A stretch of DNA of 64,000 nt. Origin: Actinobacteria bacterium IMCC26207. Its GTDB lineage: Bacteria; Actinomycetota; Acidimicrobiia; Acidimicrobiales; Microtrichaceae. The notes below the pieces were generated by a model. It did not search any database, had not been told where the DNA came from, and worked only from the letters and a program-made list of their open reading frames with translations. Position numbers and translations under genes: made by a program. The stretch spans positions 772,049 to 836,048 of the forward strand of contig LCZK01000010.1 of assembly GCA_001025035.1 (NCBI GenBank). Direction: 5' to 3'. Below, in pieces: positions 44,490-54,282 of the stretch; position 1 is the stretch's first letter, and each line of letters opens with the position of its first letter.

Positions 44490-45925
44490 GTTCTGATGCT
44501 GTGGTGGCTGGAGTTGACTCGTCGACTCAATCAACCAAAGTTGAACTCCGAAGCGCTGATTCAGGTGAACTGCTCGGATCTGGGTCCGCTCCGCACACCG
44601 AAGTTGTTCCACCCGTAGCGGAACAAGACCCTGCGGTTTGGTTGGCAGCATTCCATCAGGCGTTCGCCCAGGCCAAACAGCAGGCAGCAGAGGATGGCCA
44701 TGCGGCCGAGATCTCTGCGATCTCTGTCGCCGGTCAGCAGCACGGAATGGTCTGCTTGGATTCCCAAGATCAGGTGATTCGGCCTGCAAAACTTTGGTGC
44801 GATACCAGCAGCGCAGCAGATGCCGACTGGTTACTTGAGCAACTGCCAAGCGGTGCCAGTGGGTTTGCTCAAGCCTGCGGCTCGGTTCCGGTTGCAGCCT
44901 TCACCATTACCAAGCTCTCTTGGTTGCGGCGTAATGAGCCCCAGTCATGGGACCGGCTGAGCACCGTTCTACTCCCCCATGACTGGATGACCTTCGCCCT
45001 TACGAACAACAAGCTGACAGACCGAGGGGATGCATCTGGAACGGGCTACTGGTCGCCGAAGACAAACGAATACTGCTGGGAGTTGCTCCGAATTGTGGAC
45101 AGTTCTCTCGACTGGGAACAGATGCTGCCTCGAGTGCTCGGCCCGACTGAATCCGCTGGCGAGTGGAACAGAATTCTGGTAGCCCCGGGTACGGGGGACA
45201 ACATGGCAGCGGCACTCGGCCTTGGCTTAGAGCCGGGCGAGGTTGTCATCTCGTTGGGAACTTCGGGCACTGTTTTTTGTGTGTCGCACCATGCCAGCAG
45301 TGACGACACAGGTGCTGTGGCTGGGTTCGCCGATGCCACAGGAAAGTTTTTGCCGCTGGTATGCACCCAGAATGCCACCAAGGTCACCGACACCATTGCT
45401 CGCCTCTGCGGGTTGGACCTTGCTGGCCTAGACGCTGCAGCCCTGGCATGCCCTGCCGGTGCGGACGGGCTCACTCTGCTGCCCTACCTTGATGGCGAGC
45501 GCACACCGAATCGTCCCACCGCAACGGGGCAGATGAACGGACTGCGGACTGACACCACGGTGAGCCAGTTAGCTAGGGCCGCATTTGAGGGTGTGCTCTG
45601 CGGATTGCTCGACGGCCTAGATGAACTATCAAAACATGCTGATACTTCGGGGCGGGTTTTGCTTGTTGGAGGAGGAGCGCACTCCCTGGCTTATCGACAG
45701 GTGCTAGCTGACTTAACCGGACGCGAGATTGTCACGAGCTCTATCGATCAGGCAGTGGCGATGGGCGCCTGTGTACAAGCTGCAGCAACTTTGCTTGGCC
45801 GCGACCCGGCCGAGCTTCGATCGGACTGGTTGGTTGGGACCGAACACATCACCCTGCCCGACCCTGCAGCGGCCGACAAGAGCGAAGAAATCAGGTCTCG
45901 TTATCAGCAACTCAGAGACTCTTAG
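44486..45925 (+). CDS. xylB: Xylulokinase
   Basis: 479 residues from GTG 44486. FGGY kinase phosphorylating xylulose to xylulose 5-phosphate. N-terminal [13 protein letters not shown] (ATP site), [19 protein letters not shown], and [14 protein letters not shown] plus [21 protein letters not shown] in the C-terminal lobe. Coupled to xylA; together they feed the pentose phosphate pathway. The transporter may be the sugar porter at 51025-52482. Confidence 0.94.
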   Translation: MSSDAVVAGVDSSTQSTKVELRSADSGELLGSGSAPHTEVVPPVAEQDPAVWLAAFHQAFAQAKQQAAEDGHAAEISAISVAGQQHGMVCLDSQDQVIRPAKLWCDTSSAADADWLLEQLPSGASGFAQACGSVPVAAFTITKLSWLRRNEPQSWDRLSTVLLPHDWMTFALTNNKLTDRGDASGTGYWSPKTNEYCWELLRIVDSSLDWEQMLPRVLGPTESAGEWNRILVAPGTGDNMAAALGLGLEPGEVVISLGTSGTVFCVSHHASSDDTGAVAGFADATGKFLPLVCTQNATKVTDTIARLCGLDLAGLDAAALACPAGADGLTLLPYLDGERTPNRPTATGQMNGLRTDTTVSQLARAAFEGVLCGLLDGLDELSKHADTSGRVLLVGGGAHSLAYRQVLADLTGREIVTSSIDQAVAMGACVQAAATLLGRDPAELRSDWLVGTEHITLPDPAAADKSEEIRSRYQQLRDS

Positions 45926-47601
45926 GCCGAACCCGCTGCAACTGGCTCTTGTTCGGGCTCCCCAGGTGGGTCGTGGAGTTCACCAGGTGGCAGGCGTGAT
46001 GCAGAGAGCAATCCGAACAGAATAAAGATCGCAGCAATTCCGACTGTTAGGCGCATGGCGCTAACAAATGCATCATCCGCTGCTGCTACTACAGCCTCGC
46101 TACCGGGCGTGGCCCGAAGCTCTGCTATTGCGCCGCCACCTGTTGAGCGCACTGCTTGTGAAATCTGATCAGCCTGTTCAGCTGTCACACCCGGAACCTG
46201 TGAGACCTGATCTTTGGTAAACGCTCCAAGGCCAACTGCGAGGACTGCACCAAGAATAGCGATCCCAAGCGCAGAGCCAATCTGCCTGCTGGTGCTTTGG
46301 GTTCCTGATCCCTGACCGCTCTCTTCGAGGGGAACATCGGCAAGGCTCGCACCGGTGAGTTGCGCCGTGGCAAAGCCGATTCCGATGCCATAGGTAAAGA
46401 GCAAGGGAATAATCTCGGTCCCCGTATCTGGCTGAACAACAAGGGCAATGCCTGCAACGCTGACGGCCTCAAAGATCATGCCAACCATGACAACAAATCT
46501 GGAACCCTTCTTCTGAGCCAGCTTGGCCACCAGTGGTGTTGCCAAGAATGCGCCAGCGGCAATGAAGGCTAGGTAGACACCGGATTTGATTGGAGTAAAC
46601 CCGAGCACATTCTGCAGGTACAGCGGAAGAACAAAGACCAATCCAAACTCGCCCAGACTGACGATGAGTGCAGTGGTGTTCCCCCAGCGGAATGACTTGA
46701 GCCCAAAGAGTGAGAGGTCGAGAACTACGACTTTGTCTGCCTTGTTACGGCCCCGCTCAATGATCACAAAGGCCGTTAGGCAGGCCACCGAGAACAGAAA
46801 CGCTACGGGCACAATGCTGACCGGCGCGTCCGCAGGCCAGGTCAGCGCACCGAGTGAGAATGCTGCAGTGGGTTGAATCCAGCCGTACTGCTGGCCCTCG
46901 ATCATCGCAAACACAAGGGCGGCTAATCCGGCGCCGATCAGCACCGAACCTGCGGGGTCTGCGCCGCGTCGTGCTGAAGCGTCTTTAGTTTCGGGAACAA
47001 AGAAGATCGACAGCACCAGTACGAGCAGGCCGATTGGCAAGTTGATATAGAACACCCATCGCCAACTGTGATACGTGGTGAGCCAGCCGCCTAGAAGCGG
47101 GCCGATGGCTGCCATGCCGCCGATGACTGAACCCCAGACTGCAAACGCTATTGCGCGTGACTTGCCAGTAAACAGCGTGTTCACTGAGGACAGGGTGGTG
47201 GGCAGGATGATCGCAGCGCCGATCCCCTGGAAGAGTCTGGCCAGAATGAGTTGTGAGGCCGAGTCGGATTGGCCAGCGAACATGCTTGCCCCGACGAAGA
47301 TAACGATGCCGGTCAGGAACAGCAGTTTGCGTCCCCTGATGTCGGCGAGGCGACCAAAGTTGATCAGCAGCGCCGCAAAGACCAGCGCATAGATGGTGTT
47401 GACCCACTCCGCATCGGCGAAGGTCATATCCAAATCTTTGATCATGCTCGGCAAAGCAACGTTCACCACCGTGCCATCCACGATGATCATGGCAACGCCA
47501 AGCGAAAGCAGCGCTAGAGCTCCCCACGGGCTCTTTGCAGGCGGCTCTGCAACTGCACCGTCAGCGCCGGAGGGTTCTGTGGCACCGATGTCGGCACTCA
47601 T
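45922..47601 (-). CDS. MFS drug efflux transporter, DHA2 (14-TM) family
   Basis: 559 residues, about 14 helices. Motif A-like GRLADIRGRKLLFLTG after TM2, antiporter motif C region AVWGSVIGGMAAIGPLLGGWL and the EmrB/QacA layout. Probably exports drugs or metabolites using the proton gradient. Gly/Pro-rich C-terminal tail. The 3' end overlaps the xylB end by 4 bp. Upstream neighbour on the same strand is the beta-helix lipoprotein gene, 74 bp away. Confidence 0.88.
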   Translation of the reverse strand: MSADIGATEPSGADGAVAEPPAKSPWGALALLSLGVAMIIVDGTVVNVALPSMIKDLDMTFADAEWVNTIYALVFAALLINFGRLADIRGRKLLFLTGIVIFVGASMFAGQSDSASQLILARLFQGIGAAIILPTTLSSVNTLFTGKSRAIAFAVWGSVIGGMAAIGPLLGGWLTTYHSWRWVFYINLPIGLLVLVLSIFFVPETKDASARRGADPAGSVLIGAGLAALVFAMIEGQQYGWIQPTAAFSLGALTWPADAPVSIVPVAFLFSVACLTAFVIIERGRNKADKVVVLDLSLFGLKSFRWGNTTALIVSLGEFGLVFVLPLYLQNVLGFTPIKSGVYLAFIAAGAFLATPLVAKLAQKKGSRFVVMVGMIFEAVSVAGIALVVQPDTGTEIIPLLFTYGIGIGFATAQLTGASLADVPLEESGQGSGTQSTSRQIGSALGIAILGAVLAVGLGAFTKDQVSQVPGVTAEQADQISQAVRSTGGGAIAELRATPGSEAVVAAADDAFVSAMRLTVGIAAIFILFGLLSASRLPPGELHDPPGEPEQEPVAAGSA

Positions 47602-47675
47602 GCTGACTTGGCCGAAGTACGACGATGTTGAGACACGGCCGACAGTTTGGCACCCTTACGGCACGCAACTGCTCA

Positions 47676-49331
47676 TTAAGGCTCATATGCGCCAGGGTGG
47701 CCTACGCTCACTCGGGCTCTGCCACTCCGATCTGTTGCAAAGCTTGGCGTCGAGACCATGGGAACGCCAGCCGGAGCATCCGCCCAAGACCAGGCAGTTA
47801 TCGCCTGAGCGAATCGAGTCTGAAGCGCCGAGCCGAGGGAGGGTGTCCACACTCCGTGAAGTGGGTCAGCGAGACGGGGTTCGAGAGTGTTGACTGCGTT
47901 CGCTGTAAGCACCTGCGACTCCGAGCAGGTGGCGTTGGAATCGGCACAGCCCTCTCCAAATCCCATTGACATTGCGCTGCCGCCGTTCCAGATCACGTTG
48001 CCAAAGATCCGCAGATCATCGTCGGCCTTTGCGGGGGATGGCGCACCCGAGCCTGTTGGCGGTGCGGTGGGACCGGCCACTGCAAAGTGTTGCCAAGCAG
48101 TCACGAATGGTGCCGGGTTGTAGATGACATTGTTCGCAAAAGTCACGTGCTTGTTTGGGATGTATTGACCACCTTCATCAGCAGTTCCCCAACCGCCAGC
48201 GCTGCGATGCGCAGCACAGGTCACCGTGTCACCGTCGCAACCTCGACTTCCGTGAACGAATTCCACCGCATGGCTTCGTGACCCGATTCGGTACAAGGTG
48301 TTGTATGCCATCACGATGTTGTAACCGCCGTTCACTCCAAGGCCGGCACCCTCAGTGTCGTGAATGACGTTGTTGGTTACTGCAATCCCATAGGCCTCGT
48401 ATCGCAGCCAAGGTGCTTGCATGAACTCAAACCCTGTGCCCTGCCCAGCAGTAAACCCGCCGGTTCCGCAGTTATAGATCTCGTTGCCATCAACAGTGAT
48501 GGCCGAGCTTCCGCCTTTGGCGTAGGCGCACCAATCAATCGCGTCGTGAATCTTGTTTCCACGAATGTGCCCCTCATGAACTGCTACAAAATCGATTGCA
48601 TTGTCATCGGCTCCGCCAATATCTGAATCTTCAATGTAGATATGGTCAGACTGATTCACCTTGATGGTTTCATGGGCGCCCGTGCCACCCCAAAGTCGGC
48701 TGTTGCGGATCAAGACATAGCTGCACTGCTCACAATGAAACGTGTCTCCGCTGCGGTCAATCTCTAGGTCGATCAGATACAGGTGGCGCGTCGAGAACAC
48801 ATTGAGATCCCCCGTCAAGCGAGCAGTGCCTCTGCCTTGAGCCGCTTGGATGATGACCGGCGACTGACTCGTGCCCCAGCGGTACTCCATATAGTTCGGC
48901 AGGAGAGCTGCAGAATAGGTACCGGGTTGCAACAAGATTCGGTACCCCTGCGTGAGCGTTGTTGATGCCGGCACTCGTCTCCATGCCTCACTCACAGATC
49001 GCAGAGCCTGATCAGCGGATGCACCACTTGCTGAATCATTTCCAGTACTCGGATTCACCCACAGACTGATCAGTGCTGCGTAACTCATGACAAACCGCCC
49101 AGAGGCTGCATCAACCGGAGAGGGAGCGCCCGCTGCGGGCGGCTGGGTTGCTGGTGGCTGGGTTGCTGGTGGCTGGGTTGCTGGTGGCTGGGCCTGTTGC
49201 GGTGGGCTCTGACTCGGTGTGCATGAGAACCCAAGCACCGCAGTCACCCCGAGCAGTGCCAACAGCAGGGTCCCAGAGCGGCTTGTTCGCACAGGTTTCA
49301 AATCTCGCATCCTGACCAGTCCGATCCTCAT
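47676..49331 (-). CDS. Secreted right-handed beta-helix lipoprotein
   Basis: 551 residues. Signal peptide and lipobox VLGFSC, then a Gln-Pro-Pro-Ala-Thr repeat linker, then a parallel beta-helix (from about residue 110): RILLQPGTYSAA, IEDSDIGGADDNAIDFV, IRGNKIHDAIDW, VTNNVIHDTEGAG and so on. Such folds bind or cleave polysaccharides (pectate lyase, alginate or heparin lyase types), but catalytic residues cannot be identified by eye. An internal ATG at 49310 is another possible start. Confidence 0.8.
   Translation of the reverse strand: MRIGLVRMRDLKPVRTSRSGTLLLALLGVTAVLGFSCTPSQSPPQQAQPPATQPPATQPPATQPPAAGAPSPVDAASGRFVMSYAALISLWVNPSTGNDSASGASADQALRSVSEAWRRVPASTTLTQGYRILLQPGTYSAALLPNYMEYRWGTSQSPVIIQAAQGRGTARLTGDLNVFSTRHLYLIDLEIDRSGDTFHCEQCSYVLIRNSRLWGGTGAHETIKVNQSDHIYIEDSDIGGADDNAIDFVAVHEGHIRGNKIHDAIDWCAYAKGGSSAITVDGNEIYNCGTGGFTAGQGTGFEFMQAPWLRYEAYGIAVTNNVIHDTEGAGLGVNGGYNIVMAYNTLYRIGSRSHAVEFVHGSRGCDGDTVTCAAHRSAGGWGTADEGGQYIPNKHVTFANNVIYNPAPFVTAWQHFAVAGPTAPPTGSGAPSPAKADDDLRIFGNVIWNGGSAMSMGFGEGCADSNATCSESQVLTANAVNTLEPRLADPLHGVWTPSLGSALQTRFAQAITAWSWADAPAGVPMVSTPSFATDRSGRARVSVGHPGAYEP
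49141..49200. repeat. 15-bp tandem repeat, about 4 copies, in the lipoprotein linker
   Basis: Three perfect GGCTGGGTTGCTGGT units (49141-49185) and a diverged fourth encode the Gln-Pro-Pro-Ala-Thr linker. Confidence 0.9.
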
Positions 49332-49399
49332 CTCAGAATTTTGAGTATCGACAGCTTGCGCGAAAATCTGAAGGAGCAGAGATAGGCAGATGTTTCAGG

Positions 49400-50779
49400 T
49401 CAGGCGTTCTTGGGAAGCTCCGAGAACGGAACCCCCTTGGTGTCTCCGGGTTCTTTGCCGAGTCCGAGCACGCGCTCGCCAATGATGTTCTTCTGAATCT
49501 GGTCGGTACCGCCGTAAATCGGCGGGGCTTGTGCCCAGAGCGCAATGCTCGTCACAATCTGTCCGAATGGGTTGCCGGTGGCCTCGTCGTTGGCTGCGCG
49601 ATCCTCGTCACGGTACGCATGCAGCATTCCGGCCGGACCAATGATGCGGAGTCCGATATCTCGAGTCAGACGCATGATGTCGCTCATCGCTAGCTTGGAC
49701 AGGTTGCCAAACCCAGGGATGTCCTGGCCGGCTTTCTTTGCAGCTTTGAGGCGCAAGTTGTTGAACTTGCCCAGTTCGCCCAGAGTATGCAGCTTCATGA
49801 GGTCCTGGCGGATAGTGGGATCTTGAATCGTTCCGTTGCCCTTGGCCAAGTCGATCATCAGTTTCGCTCCCCCGCCGCCGAGCGGAGTAGCGCTTGAACC
49901 CGCAGCAGCTGTGCGCTTCTTCTTGGGTGCTGACGCAAAATCTCCGGCCCGTTTGGTAAGGAAACCACCAATCGTTCCGGGCGTTGCCGCTCCGCCACCC
50001 GCTGATCCGCCACCGCTGCCCAAACCTGAGCGCTCATGCATGAGCGTGGTATTCGCTACCGCCCATCCGTTGCCACGGCCTCCGATGATTGCGTCGTTCC
50101 CGACGTGAGCATCAGAAAGAAACACTTCGTTAAACAGTGCATGGCCGGTCATCTCGACAAGCGGCCGAACGTCAACCTCGCTCTGATGCATATCCATGGC
50201 AAACCAAGTGATGCCCTGATGCTTTGGTTGTTCCGGATCGGTTCTAGCAATCAGCATGCCAAGATCGGCAACTGACCCGAATGAGGTCCAAACCTTCTGA
50301 CCATTAATCGTCCACTGATCACCGTCGAGGTCTGCTTTACAGGTCAGACCCGCAAGATCGGAGCCTGCTCCTGGCTCGCTAAAGAGCTGACACCAAGCTT
50401 TTGTTCCGGTCACGATGTCTCGCACGTACAAGTCAATCTGTTCTTGCGTTCCGTGGGTGGCAATGGTGGGTGCAGCAAGCAGCAGGCCAAGGCCGCCCGG
50501 AGCGCCGAGGGCACCAAAGTCTGTTATCTCGTTTTGCACCCGTACGGAGTCGTTGCGAGACAGCGCTTTTCCGTAGGCATGAGTGGGCAAGCCAGGAGCT
50601 GACCATCCAGCTAGGCCGAGCAGCTGCCACCACTGTTCAACCGTCAGCTCTGGGTCCCAATTCTCGCTCAACCAAGTTCGGAGTTCATCCACTAGCTCGT
50701 CCTGCGCTGCTCCCGCATTGGTAGGTACCGCATTGGTAGGTACAGCATTGGTAGGTACAGCTTCGGTCGTGTCACTCAC
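49400..50779 (-). CDS. Acyl-CoA dehydrogenase with a Gly-rich insertion
   Basis: 459 residues from GTG 50779 (AGAGG 6 nt upstream). FSEPGAGSDLAGLTCKA and INGQKVWTSFGSVADLG are family signatures; the end APPIYGGTDQIQKNIIGERVLGLGKEP is typical of actinobacterial FadE proteins of steroid or branched-chain catabolism. Two oddities: a VPTNA repeat at the N-terminus and a long low-complexity, Gly/Ala/Lys-rich insertion (about residues 253-315) between the middle and C-terminal domains. Substrate unknown. Not near other beta-oxidation genes. Confidence 0.85.
   Translation of the reverse strand: MSDTTEAVPTNAVPTNAVPTNAGAAQDELVDELRTWLSENWDPELTVEQWWQLLGLAGWSAPGLPTHAYGKALSRNDSVRVQNEITDFGALGAPGGLGLLLAAPTIATHGTQEQIDLYVRDIVTGTKAWCQLFSEPGAGSDLAGLTCKADLDGDQWTINGQKVWTSFGSVADLGMLIARTDPEQPKHQGITWFAMDMHQSEVDVRPLVEMTGHALFNEVFLSDAHVGNDAIIGGRGNGWAVANTTLMHERSGLGSGGGSAGGGAATPGTIGGFLTKRAGDFASAPKKKRTAAAGSSATPLGGGGAKLMIDLAKGNGTIQDPTIRQDLMKLHTLGELGKFNNLRLKAAKKAGQDIPGFGNLSKLAMSDIMRLTRDIGLRIIGPAGMLHAYRDEDRAANDEATGNPFGQIVTSIALWAQAPPIYGGTDQIQKNIIGERVLGLGKEPGDTKGVPFSELPKNA
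50715..50759. repeat. 15-bp tandem repeat, 3 copies, at the start of the acyl-CoA dehydrogenase
   Basis: GCATTGGTAGGTACC followed by two copies ending in A encode Val-Pro-Thr-Asn-Ala three times. Confidence 0.92.
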
Positions 50780-51024
50780 TGGATGCCTCTTCTCGTCAAT
50801 TGTTGACTAGTCCTATGTACAAGAATGACCCGGCTCAGCCGTTTGGGCAAGAAGCGACTGGAACTGCCCGAGTCTTGAAGCCAGACCGCCCCAGAAACGG
50901 CTGCAATAAAACCGCGTCAGGACGAATCGCCTAAGAGCTCACTATACGCACCAGTCCGGTTGGCAGATTGAACTCCTGCAAAAAGGCGCTCCCGCCAAGG
51001 GCATCTGGGCAATGATTGGCTGCT

Positions 51025-52482
51025 ATGCCTGATGCTTCTGCCCCGCCATCGAATATGAGCAGCCAAACCGAGGATCAGGCTCACACGCCGATCACCAAGT
51101 GGCTGTTCCTAGTTGGCGGAGTCATCCTGACTGCCGGGTTGCTCTTTGGCTATGACCAAGGGGTCATCTCGGGCGCCCTGGTCGGAATCGAAAAGTCCTT
51201 CACGGTCTCCACCTTTATGGTGGAAATCATTACCAGCTGGGTGACGCTCGGCGCACTAGTTGGTGCTCTCGTAGCGGGCGTTTTGTCGGACAAGGTCGGC
51301 CGAAAAAAGGCCGTGCTTCTTGCAGCAGTGCTGTTCACATTCGGAGCACTTGTCGAGGCTTTCGCTCCCGGAGCTTGGGTCTTGGTAGCCGGCAGACTCA
51401 TCGTTGGTTTCGGCGTGGGCGTGGCCTCTGTTGCTGCACCCCTGTACGCAGCAGAAATGGCTCCCACTCGACTTCGCGGAAGGTTTGTTTCTGGCTACCA
51501 GTTCGGTATCACTTTTGGAATCTTCCTTGCGTACTTAATCGATGAGCTTCTCTCGAGTGGAGAACGCTGGCGCCTGATGCTGGGTATTTCGGCAGTGCCC
51601 GCGGTGTTGCTGATCCTGCTGATCCTGCCCTCGAGTGATACGCCTAGATGGTTCTTGACAAAGGGCCGACGCTCCGATGCCGAATCCGCCCTTGAACGAA
51701 TTCGGCCAGATGACACTGCACAAGCCATGGCGGAACTCGAAGCCAGCGTGGAGGGTGAGACTGAGCAGGCAGGCTGGGCAGAAGTATTCAGCAAAACTTG
51801 GCGACGCCCGCTCACCATTGGAATTGGGCTTGCTGTCTTTCAACAAGTCACTGGCATCAACGCAATCATCTATTACGCCAACAAGATCTTTGCCGCAGCC
51901 GGTTTCATTACTCCGCAAGGCCAAACCGCTGCGACTACCTGGGCCATTGGCGCAGTCAATGTTTTGGCCACGCTGATTGCCGTTGCATTCGTAGACAAGC
52001 TTGGCCGAAAGCCGCTGCTCTTGGCTGGGCTCGTGGGCATGTCGGTCAGCCTGACAGTGGTTGGAATTTGTTTCTGGTTCATCAACCGGAGCGGCCCGAC
52101 CACTACGGGCAGCCCGAGCGATGCTGGGCTGATCACCCTGGTTGCACTCGTGGTCTACATCGCATCATTCGCGTTCTCGCTTGGACCTGTGGTCTGGACA
52201 GTGATCAACGAAATCTTCCCTAGGAACATTCGCGGCAGGGGTGTGTCCATTGCAACTGCAGCCAACTGGGGCAGCGCTTGGCTGGTCAGCCAGTTCTTCT
52301 TGAGCTTGGTCAACACCATCGGCGAGTCGGGCACCTTCATGTTGTTTGCAGCGCTCAGCGTGATTGCCTTCATCTGGATCTCGAAGGTCCTGCCCGAGAC
52401 TCGCGGCCGCTCGCTAGAAGACATCGAGCAGATGTGGCTGGACGAACCCGGCAATGCAGCAGCGGCATCGGCAGCACCTTGA
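51025..52482 (+). CDS. Sugar porter family MFS transporter
   Basis: 485 residues from ATG 51025 (a TTG at 51016 is in frame). About 12 helices. Sugar porter signatures: GYDQGVISGAL, DKVGRKKAVLL, GRLIVGFGVGVASVAAPLYAAEMAP, FQQVTGINAIIYYA and PETRGRSLEDIEQMW. Proton-coupled import of a hexose or pentose; because xylAB is 5 kb away, xylose is a reasonable but unproven substrate. Confidence 0.9.
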   Translation: MPDASAPPSNMSSQTEDQAHTPITKWLFLVGGVILTAGLLFGYDQGVISGALVGIEKSFTVSTFMVEIITSWVTLGALVGALVAGVLSDKVGRKKAVLLAAVLFTFGALVEAFAPGAWVLVAGRLIVGFGVGVASVAAPLYAAEMAPTRLRGRFVSGYQFGITFGIFLAYLIDELLSSGERWRLMLGISAVPAVLLILLILPSSDTPRWFLTKGRRSDAESALERIRPDDTAQAMAELEASVEGETEQAGWAEVFSKTWRRPLTIGIGLAVFQQVTGINAIIYYANKIFAAAGFITPQGQTAATTWAIGAVNVLATLIAVAFVDKLGRKPLLLAGLVGMSVSLTVVGICFWFINRSGPTTTGSPSDAGLITLVALVVYIASFAFSLGPVVWTVINEIFPRNIRGRGVSIATAANWGSAWLVSQFFLSLVNTIGESGTFMLFAALSVIAFIWISKVLPETRGRSLEDIEQMWLDEPGNAAAASAAP

Positions 52483-52546
52483 TCTGGGTATCGAATGTTG
52501 ACGTAATGGAAGACTCAAACGGAAGCAGCGAGGAGTGCAGGGCAAA

Positions 52547-53281
52547 ATGTCTGAGTTGAGTGACTCGAACCAGAGTGATTCAGATAGCGGCGCTCACTCT
52601 GAGGTTCGGATAATTGCAATTGAGCGCGAAGAAATCGAAACCATTCGCACCGAATTCTTTAGCGATGCCGTCCTAGCGATTGCTTTGACTTTGCTGGTCC
52701 TTGACTTGGATCTCGGTGAGTTTCGCCAGGCAGAGCTCAGTGGGTTGCTGACCCGAGAACTCGAGACCTACACAGCGTTCTTCGTGTCTTTTCTCTACAT
52801 CGCAGTTACGTGGCACAACCATCACGCTGCATTCAACCGCCTGAAGAGCGTCAGTTCACCGCTGCTCGTGGCGAACTTTGGAATTCTGCTCGGGGCTACC
52901 CTGCTCCCGTTCCCAACTGGCATAGTGGCGACTGCATTCCGAGTGGAGAGTCTGCGTGATGAACAGATTGCGGTACTGCTCTATGGCCTGTTGGCCTTCG
53001 TCATGAGCGTGTCATGGACCTGTTTCTTCCATGTCGCGAGTAGAGATCCGCATCTTTGGAAGGACCGCGGAGAGAAGGAAATGTGGGGCCGAGTGAGAAA
53101 CTTTGCGGGTTTCATCGCAGTCGGTTATTTCATCGCCGCAATCCTCGGGTTCTTCCTCTCCCCTTGGCTCAGCATTGCACTGTTCGCCGGGCTGCTGATT
53201 ATTCAATCGACCCAGGCGCATCGCATGTCACCCGGCCACAAACGCAATGCACCTCAGGCAGCAGCTAGTCCGGCTAGCTGA
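52547..53281 (+). CDS. TMEM175/DUF1211-type potassium channel protein
   Basis: 244 residues from ATG 52547 with GAGGAG 11 nt upstream. About six helices. The pore signature FSDAVLAIALTLLVLDL is a variant of FSDGVFAIA; WHNHHAAFNRL follows. Bacterial TMEM175 channels form tetramers that leak K+. The G-to-A and F-to-L changes sit at the conserved pore helix, so selectivity is uncertain. The 3' end overlaps the convergent oxidoreductase by 28 bp. Confidence 0.8.
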   Translation: MSELSDSNQSDSDSGAHSEVRIIAIEREEIETIRTEFFSDAVLAIALTLLVLDLDLGEFRQAELSGLLTRELETYTAFFVSFLYIAVTWHNHHAAFNRLKSVSSPLLVANFGILLGATLLPFPTGIVATAFRVESLRDEQIAVLLYGLLAFVMSVSWTCFFHVASRDPHLWKDRGEKEMWGRVRNFAGFIAVGYFIAAILGFFLSPWLSIALFAGLLIIQSTQAHRMSPGHKRNAPQAAASPAS

Positions 53282-54255
53282 GCGAGTAAGTCAACTGACC
53301 GGAGCCGAGCCTCAAGAGTCGGCGAGGAGTGAGCAACGATCAGCTCATCTGCGTGAGCATGCTTGGCAAACCCCTGCAGGTACTCCCCCACTTGCTCAGG
53401 TGACCCGCATGCCGTGTAACGCATCATGGATGCGATCTGTTGGCCCTGAGGCGATGCAATCAAAGCGTCAGCATCTTCATCGCTCAGCTCCAGATCCGGC
53501 ACAAGAAAGCGAGCAACTCGAAGTCTGGTCGCCTGCAGAAGCTGTTCTGCTGCGGCAGATTCTGTGTCGGCCACAACCGCATTGACTGCGGCGATCACGT
53601 AGGGGGCGCCGAGTTGAGCAGAAGGCTGAAACTCATCTTGGTAAATAGCAACGGCTTGCAGTAGCGCCGCTGGAGCAAAGTGCGAGGCGAACGCAAAGGG
53701 AAGCCCGAGCGCCGCTGCGAGACGAGCACCAAACAACGAAGATCCCAGAATGTAGAGCGGAACGTTGGTTCCTTGGCCGGGTGTTGCCGATACCCCTTCG
53801 ACGATGCTGTGCTCGCTCAGGAATCCCTGCAACTCGAGAACATCTTGCGGGAACCGCTCGGATGCTCTGGCATCTGCGCGCATGGCCCGCGCCGCGGCCT
53901 GGTCACTGCCCGGCGCACGGCCGAGGCCAAGATCAATACGTCCCGGATGCAGCGTTGCCAGCGTGCCGAACTGCTCTGCGATGCTGAGCGGCGAGTGATT
54001 CGGAAGCATCACCCCTCCAGCGCCAAGACGGATCCGATTTGTCTGCGTTGCTACATGTGCGATCAGCACACTTGGCGCAGAGGAACCAACCACCGACATG
54101 TTGTGATGCTCGGCATACCAAACTCGCTCATAGCCACAGGCTTCGGCTCGCTGAGCGAGGGCGACGCTACCCTCGAACGCTTCTCGCGCTGACTCGCCCC
54201 GACCAATAATCGCAAGGTCAAGAATCGAGAGCGGCAACGAGATGGTTGGAGTCAC
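53254..54255 (-). CDS. LLM-class flavin-dependent oxidoreductase
   Basis: 333 residues from GTG 54255. Luciferase-like barrel: GYERVWYAEHHNMSVVGSSAP, IRLGAGGVMLPNHSPLSIAEQFGTLATLHPGRIDLGLGRAPG, LYILGSSLFGARLAAALGLPFAFASHF. This is the YhbW/MsnO8-like branch that uses FMN or F420. Substrate unknown. 27 bp downstream of the SDR gene, so probably co-transcribed. Confidence 0.88.
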   Translation of the reverse strand: MTPTISLPLSILDLAIIGRGESAREAFEGSVALAQRAEACGYERVWYAEHHNMSVVGSSAPSVLIAHVATQTNRIRLGAGGVMLPNHSPLSIAEQFGTLATLHPGRIDLGLGRAPGSDQAAARAMRADARASERFPQDVLELQGFLSEHSIVEGVSATPGQGTNVPLYILGSSLFGARLAAALGLPFAFASHFAPAALLQAVAIYQDEFQPSAQLGAPYVIAAVNAVVADTESAAAEQLLQATRLRVARFLVPDLELSDEDADALIASPQGQQIASMMRYTACGSPEQVGEYLQGFAKHAHADELIVAHSSPTLEARLRSVDLLAQLAGLAAA

Positions 54256-54282
54256 AGGCTCAGCCTGCCAGCAGCGAGGACA

